From Oscillatoria princeps RMCB-10 (GTDB taxonomy: Bacteria; Cyanobacteriota; Cyanobacteriia; Cyanobacteriales; Oscillatoriaceae), in NCBI GenBank assembly GCA_019359235.1, contig JAHHHT010000023.1, positions 62,001 through 126,000 on the forward strand: a DNA stretch of 64,000 nt. Reading direction: 5' to 3'. The translations under genes and the position numbers were made by a program. This document shows, piece by piece, positions 59,979-64,000 of this stretch (the stretch's first letter is position 1; each line of letters starts with the position of its first letter). The notes under the pieces are model-generated. The model made no database searches. It was not told where the DNA came from and saw only the letters and a list, made by a program, of their open reading frames with translations.

Positions 59979-62813
59979 ATGAATTCACCTTTCATTATTT
60001 GCGTTGATGACGATGCGACGATTCTAGACAGTCTGAAAATCGAACTGGAAGCAGCGTTTGGCGATGAGTGCTCGCTGGAAATGGCTGAAGGCGGGAATGA
60101 GGCTCTGGAAGTTCTCTCAGAACTGTTACAAGATGAGTGCGAGGTGGCGGTTATTATTGCCGACTACATCATGCGGGATATGAAAGGGGACGAATTGCTG
60201 AAGCGCTCCCACGAGATGTCCCCTAAAACTCGCACGATCATGCTGACTGGGCAAGCGGATATATCCGGGGTGGCCAATGCGATTAATTATGCTAAGCTTT
60301 ATCGCTATATGGCGAAACCTTGGCAGGCGGAAGACTTGCGCCTGACTGTAGGGGAAGCCTTGCAAAGCTATTTTCAGGAAAAAGAGCTGGCAGAAAAAAA
60401 TGCCCAACTTTTGCACCTGAATCGGGCTCTCCAACAAGCCAACAGCGAACAAGCAGCCTTAATTGGCCAACTCGCAGAGGCTGAGCAAAAATTAAAAAGC
60501 TACAGTCGCACCCTAGAAACTCAAGTTGCCGAGCGCACCGAAGCGTTGCGGCGCAGCGAAGCTCAGCTGAATGCTTTCTTTAGCTCCGCGCCGGTTGGAC
60601 TGTGCGTTGCCGACAGGCAAATGCGATTCAGGCAAATCAATGAAGTTCTGGCGCAGCTCGGCGGTTTATCCGCCGAGGAACATATTGGGAAACCGATTCG
60701 GGAAGTTTTGCCCGATCTGGCACCGGCGCTCGAACCGCTCTACCAGCAAGCGCTCACCGCTCGCGTTCCGGTTCTGAATGTGGAAGTCAGCGGCGAAGTG
60801 GCCAGCCAGCCGGGGGTGCGGCGCTACTGGCTCGTTTCGTGCTTTCCCATCCCTGACTCGGACGAGCGCCCGTCTAGTGTGGGAGCCGTTGTCATGGAAA
60901 TTAGCGATCGCAAACAAGTAGAACTCGCCCTGCAAGAGCGCGAATCCATGCTGCGCTCCCTCGGAGATCGCCTCCCCAAAGGTTTTATTTATCAGCTTGT
61001 TCAAGAACCGAGCGGGCGAATTTACTTCTCTTACATCAGTGCCGGTGTGGAGCGCTTGTTCGGAATCGCTCCCGAAACCGTCATGCAAGAGCCGGCGCTG
61101 CTGTACGCTCCGCTTGTTGAGCAGGATCGCCTGCTTTTGCAGCAGTTGCTCGCTGACTCAGGGCGCACCCTAACCGGTTTCGAGATGCAGCTCCGCAAGC
61201 GAACAGAGCGAGGCGATCTTCAGTGGTTGCAGCTTCGGTGCGCTCCCCGCCGGCTTCCAGATTGGGGGACCGTTTGGGATGGAATTGAAATCGATATTAC
61301 TGAACTCAAAAAAACCGAGGTAGAATTAGCCGCAGCGAAAGAAGCAGCAGAAGCCGCCAACACAGCCAAAAGCCAATTCCTGGCAAATATGAGCCACGAA
61401 CTGCGCACGCCGCTCAACGCTATCTTGGGGTTCACTCAAGTGATGAGCGCCGACACATCCCTGTCCGCCCAAAACCACCAACAGCTGAAAATTATCAACG
61501 GCGCAGGCTCTCACCTCCTGGAACTGATCAACGACATTCTGGAAATGTCCAAAATCGAGGCCGGCAAGAGCCCGTTGCATGAAAGTAGCTTTGATTTAAT
61601 TGCCCTGCTCGACACCTTGAAAGAGATGCTGCAATTGAAGGCTCAAGCCAAAGGGTTGCAGCTGATTTTTGAACCCGACAAAAGCCTTCCCCAATTCGTG
61701 CGCTCGGATGAGGGCAAATTGCGCCAGGTTTTGATTAACATTTTGGGAAACGCCATTAAATTTACGGAAGAGGGCTGCGTTACGCTGCGCGTGAGAGTGG
61801 GCAAGGGCGCACCGGGCAGCGAGCAAAAAAATCAATCCCCAATCCACAATCCCAAATCCAAAATCCAAAATCCCCAGTACCCAATCATCTTTGAAATCTC
61901 AGACACCGGCCCGGGCATTGCCCTAGAGGAAATGGACAAATTATTTGAATGCTTCGCACAAACAGAAACGGGTTGGAAATCCCAGCAAGGCACAGGTTTG
62001 GGTTTGCCCATCAGCCGAAAATTCGTGCAGCTGATGGGGGGAGATATCGCAGTCAGCAGTGCGGTGGGTCGGGGAACCACCTTTAGCTTTGATATCCAAG
62101 TCACGTTGACTGACGCGACTGAAATTCAGGCTTTGCTTCCAGGGCGCAACATTCTCCACCTAGCTCCCAACCAGCCTCAATATCGCATTCTGGCGGTTGA
62201 CGACCGCGCCGAAAGCCGCCTGCTTATCGCGCACATTCTCACCTCAGCAGGCTTCCAGGTTCAAGAAGCCGAGAATGGGAAGGAAGCGGTTGAGCTGTGG
62301 CAGAGTTGGGAGCCGCATTTAATTCTGATGGATATGCGAATGCCGGTGATGGACGGCTACGAGGCGACCAAACAAATTAAATCCCATTTGAAAGGTGAGC
62401 CGGCAGCCATTATTGCCCTGACCGCCAGCGCCTTTGAGGAAGACCGAGCGGCGATTTTGTCAGCCGGTTGCGATGATTTTATTCGCAAACCTTTCCAAAA
62501 AGAGCTACTTTTGGAAAAAATTGGCCAGCATTTAGGGGGGCTGTATATTTATGAAGAAGAAAGCAGCCAGACCAAAGCCGGCAAGCCAAACACCGAAACG
62601 ATTTCGCCACCGGCAGACCTGAGCCTCCACCTGGCGCAGATGTCGCCTGAGTGGGTGGAAGAGGTCAACCAGGCAGCATGGTATGGCAGCGATGATATAA
62701 TTTTGCAATTGCTGGAGAGCATTCCTCCTGAACACGCTCCGCTGGCGGAAGCTCTGGCCGTTTTAGCCAATAACTTCGAGTTTGAAAAAATTATTAAATT
62801 GCTCAATAATTGA
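59979..62813 (+). CDS. Hybrid histidine kinase: REC-coiled coil-PAS-PAS-HisKA-HATPase-REC
   Basis: 944 residues. The N-terminal receiver has Asp62 (VIIADYIMRDMKGDELL) and a close match to the preceding REC protein (TIMLTGQADISG, YMAKPWQAEDL). A coiled coil (about 140-190) leads to PAS domains (about 195-310 and 320-440). HisKA has His473 (ANMSHELRTPLNAILGFTQV). The HATPase has NILGNAIKFTEEG and DTGPGIALEEMDKLFECF and GTGLGLPISRKFVQLMGG, but its middle contains an odd basic insert (NQSPIHNPKSKIQNPQYP) encoded by a heptamer-type repeat. The C-terminal receiver has Asp785 (LILMDMRMPVMDGYEATKQI), then a helical tail. It follows the preceding REC gene by about 45 bases, with the same orientation. 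Confidence 0.9.
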   Translation: MNSPFIICVDDDATILDSLKIELEAAFGDECSLEMAEGGNEALEVLSELLQDECEVAVIIADYIMRDMKGDELLKRSHEMSPKTRTIMLTGQADISGVANAINYAKLYRYMAKPWQAEDLRLTVGEALQSYFQEKELAEKNAQLLHLNRALQQANSEQAALIGQLAEAEQKLKSYSRTLETQVAERTEALRRSEAQLNAFFSSAPVGLCVADRQMRFRQINEVLAQLGGLSAEEHIGKPIREVLPDLAPALEPLYQQALTARVPVLNVEVSGEVASQPGVRRYWLVSCFPIPDSDERPSSVGAVVMEISDRKQVELALQERESMLRSLGDRLPKGFIYQLVQEPSGRIYFSYISAGVERLFGIAPETVMQEPALLYAPLVEQDRLLLQQLLADSGRTLTGFEMQLRKRTERGDLQWLQLRCAPRRLPDWGTVWDGIEIDITELKKTEVELAAAKEAAEAANTAKSQFLANMSHELRTPLNAILGFTQVMSADTSLSAQNHQQLKIINGAGSHLLELINDILEMSKIEAGKSPLHESSFDLIALLDTLKEMLQLKAQAKGLQLIFEPDKSLPQFVRSDEGKLRQVLINILGNAIKFTEEGCVTLRVRVGKGAPGSEQKNQSPIHNPKSKIQNPQYPIIFEISDTGPGIALEEMDKLFECFAQTETGWKSQQGTGLGLPISRKFVQLMGGDIAVSSAVGRGTTFSFDIQVTLTDATEIQALLPGRNILHLAPNQPQYRILAVDDRAESRLLIAHILTSAGFQVQEAENGKEAVELWQSWEPHLILMDMRMPVMDGYEATKQIKSHLKGEPAAIIALTASAFEEDRAAILSAGCDDFIRKPFQKELLLEKIGQHLGGLYIYEEESSQTKAGKPNTETISPPADLSLHLAQMSPEWVEEVNQAAWYGSDDIILQLLESIPPEHAPLAEALAVLANNFEFEKIIKLLNN
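61828..61880. repeat. AAAATCC-type heptamer repeat inside the hybrid kinase gene
   Basis: AATCCCCAATCCACAATCCC then AAATCCAAAATCCAAAATCC is a degenerate heptanucleotide STRR. It is read in frame within the HATPase domain between strand GCVTLRVRVGKG and strand IIFEISDTGPG. Confidence 0.8.
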
Positions 62814-62821
62814 AGAACCTT

Positions 62822-62856
62822 GTAACGTGCGTTCTGCTGCGCAGAACGCACCCTAC
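62822..62856. terminator. GTGCGTTCTGC hairpin between convergent genes
   Basis: GTGCGTTCTGC and GCAGAACGCAC with a minimal loop form a perfect 11-bp stem, a member of the GTAGGGTGCGTTCCG family. It lies between the hybrid kinase stop and the comM stop. Confidence 0.65.
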
Positions 62857-62866
62857 TATCGAACTC

Positions 62867-64000
62867 CTAAGACATTCTATCGATCGTGCGGTACTGAATT
62901 GCTTCCGCAACGTGCTGGGGAAGCAGCTCCTCATCCCCGCTGAGATCCGCAATTGTTCGAGCTACTTTCATTATCCGGTCAGTTGCCCGCGCCGAAAGTC
63001 CCAGCTTGCGAATCGCTGCTTCTAATAAGTTGCGGGAAGCCTCATCCAGCTGGCACCACCGGCGCAGGTGCCGGCTTTGCATTTCCGCATTGCAGCGCAG
63101 CGCCGGTTCTTCCTCAAACCGGTGGCGGGCTCGCTCGCGGGCCAGCTGCACCCGCTCCCGCACCGGCGCGGACTCCTCCCCCGTTGGCTGTCGCGTGATC
63201 TCCTCTGGTTTGAGCCGGTTCACCGCCACTTGTAAGTCAATGCGATCCATCAGCGGGCCAGAAAGCTTGGCCCAGTATTGCTGCCTTCTTTGGGGCGAAC
63301 AGGTGCACGGCTGCACCGTATCGCCGTAATAGCCGCAGGGGCAGGGGTTGGCGCTCGCCACCAGGGTAAATTGAGCGGGAAAGCTCACCGATTGCCGGGT
63401 GCGGGAAACCGTGACGCTGCCATCTTCCAGGGGCTGGCGCAGGAATTCCAGCACATCGCGCTTAAACTCCGTCAATTCGTCCAGAAAAAGCACCCCCCGG
63501 TGCGCCAGAGAGATTTCCCCCGGACGCGGGAAGCTGCCGCCGCCCACCAGGGCGGGGCCAGATGCCGAGTGGTGGGGGCTGCGGAAGGGGCGATCTCCGA
63601 TCAGGGAGCCCCTGTTTTTCAGCAGACCGGCAACTGAGTGGATTTGAGTGACTTCCAGCGCTTCTTCAAACGTCAGCGGTGGCAGAATTCCCGGCAACCG
63701 TCTGGCGAGCATGGTTTTGCCGCTGCCCGGTGGCCCGACAAAGATGAGATTGTGGCCGCCGGCAGCCGCAATTTCCAAGGCGCGGCGGGCGTGGGCTTGG
63801 CCTTTGACATCTTTGAGATCCGGGCCGGCAAACTGGGTTCTGGCCAACTCTGACTGACCGTCCAGCTCCACCGGCGCGTGGCGGTGCGGGCTGTTCAGCA
63901 AATCCGCCACTTCCGACAGATGCTGGCAGCCGTAAACCTCCAGCCCTTTGACCACAGCAGCTTCCCGGACATTGCCGGCGGGCACAACCAAGCCGGTGAC
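62867..64000 (-). CDS. comM: YifB/ComM-family Mg-chelatase-like AAA ATPase, C-terminal part
   Basis: 378 codons in the window; the N-terminal Lon-protease-like region lies beyond the right edge. Visible are the P-loop IFVGPPGSGKTMLARRLPGI, Walker B GVLFLDELTEF, the arginine-finger region SFPAQFTLVASANPCPCG and a zinc-like cysteine set (NPCPCGYYGD and CTCSP). The C-terminal domain is CQLDEASRNLLEAAIRKLGL, SARATDRIMKVARTIADLSG. ComM is a hexameric branch-migration helicase that aids integration of DNA taken up in natural transformation. Many cyanobacteria are transformable, so this is plausible here. It converges on the hybrid kinase gene. Confidence 0.93.
   Translation of the reverse strand, partial: VTGLVVPAGNVREAAVVKGLEVYGCQHLSEVADLLNSPHRHAPVELDGQSELARTQFAGPDLKDVKGQAHARRALEIAAAGGHNLIFVGPPGSGKTMLARRLPGILPPLTFEEALEVTQIHSVAGLLKNRGSLIGDRPFRSPHHSASGPALVGGGSFPRPGEISLAHRGVLFLDELTEFKRDVLEFLRQPLEDGSVTVSRTRQSVSFPAQFTLVASANPCPCGYYGDTVQPCTCSPQRRQQYWAKLSGPLMDRIDLQVAVNRLKPEEITRQPTGEESAPVRERVQLARERARHRFEEEPALRCNAEMQSRHLRRWCQLDEASRNLLEAAIRKLGLSARATDRIMKVARTIADLSGDEELLPQHVAEAIQYRTIDRMS

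Overview
The window comes from a cyanobacterium, most likely a filamentous one. Lineage markers are a cyAbrB regulator, DUF2811 and DUF3082 proteins, an rsmA-ispE-DUF3082 operon, a Ser/Thr-kinase/histidine-kinase fusion, HIP1 octamers (GCGATCGC, e.g. near 5580, 44925, 51950, 60905), heptanucleotide STRR repeats, and many small palindromic repeats and MITE-like elements. No rRNA, tRNA or CRISPR array was found. The genus cannot be named from sequence alone.

Layout. 1-6 kb: an RTX remnant, a 21-bp tandem repeat, mmsA, a cyAbrB-esterase operon, a long gene-poor stretch and a frameshifted yjbQ. 6-15 kb: a giant STAND/TPR/WD40 protein, a lipoprotein, an O-methyltransferase and two tandem LprI-type secreted proteins. 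15-25 kb: an orphan DNA methyltransferase with an internal HTH, two EamA transporters, a decayed protoporphyrinogen oxidase gene, a cluster of cyanobacterial-type DnaA boxes, an FeS photolyase, a Tat-type agmatine deiminase and a DUF433/DUF5615 toxin-antitoxin pair with a broken toxin. 25-35 kb: a 92-bp tandem repeat, a methyltransferase, rsmA-ispE-DUF3082, an NfeD-like protein, an HTH-vWA protein facing a membrane NACHT NTPase, and three tandem AIM24 genes. 35-45 kb: a giant acidic RTX/EF-hand repeat protein, MITE clusters, two paralogous SH3 proteins flanking a VanX-like dipeptidase, and purB. 45-64 kb: a second toxin-antitoxin locus whose PIN toxin carries a MITE and a deletion, then a 15-kb signalling island (a collapsed hybrid kinase, a PocR-type kinase, an Rcp1-like regulator, a REC-PAS-HK-REC hybrid, a 1960-residue Ser/Thr-His kinase, a stand-alone REC and a REC-PAS-HK-REC hybrid), and comM running off the right edge.

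Two themes recur. First, gene decay: RTX, yjbQ, protoporphyrinogen oxidase, two toxins and one hybrid kinase are visibly broken, often with an identifiable lesion. Second, repeats: small palindromes sit between convergent gene pairs like bidirectional terminators, two MITE families abut each other at two loci, and repeat-derived DNA lies in frame inside coding genes (PIN toxin, vWA linker, a histidine-kinase ATPase domain, the rsmA 5' edge). The items most worth following up are the DnaA-box cluster, the giant RTX/EF-hand protein, the HTH-vWA/NACHT/AIM24 neighbourhood and the MITE-carrying toxin.
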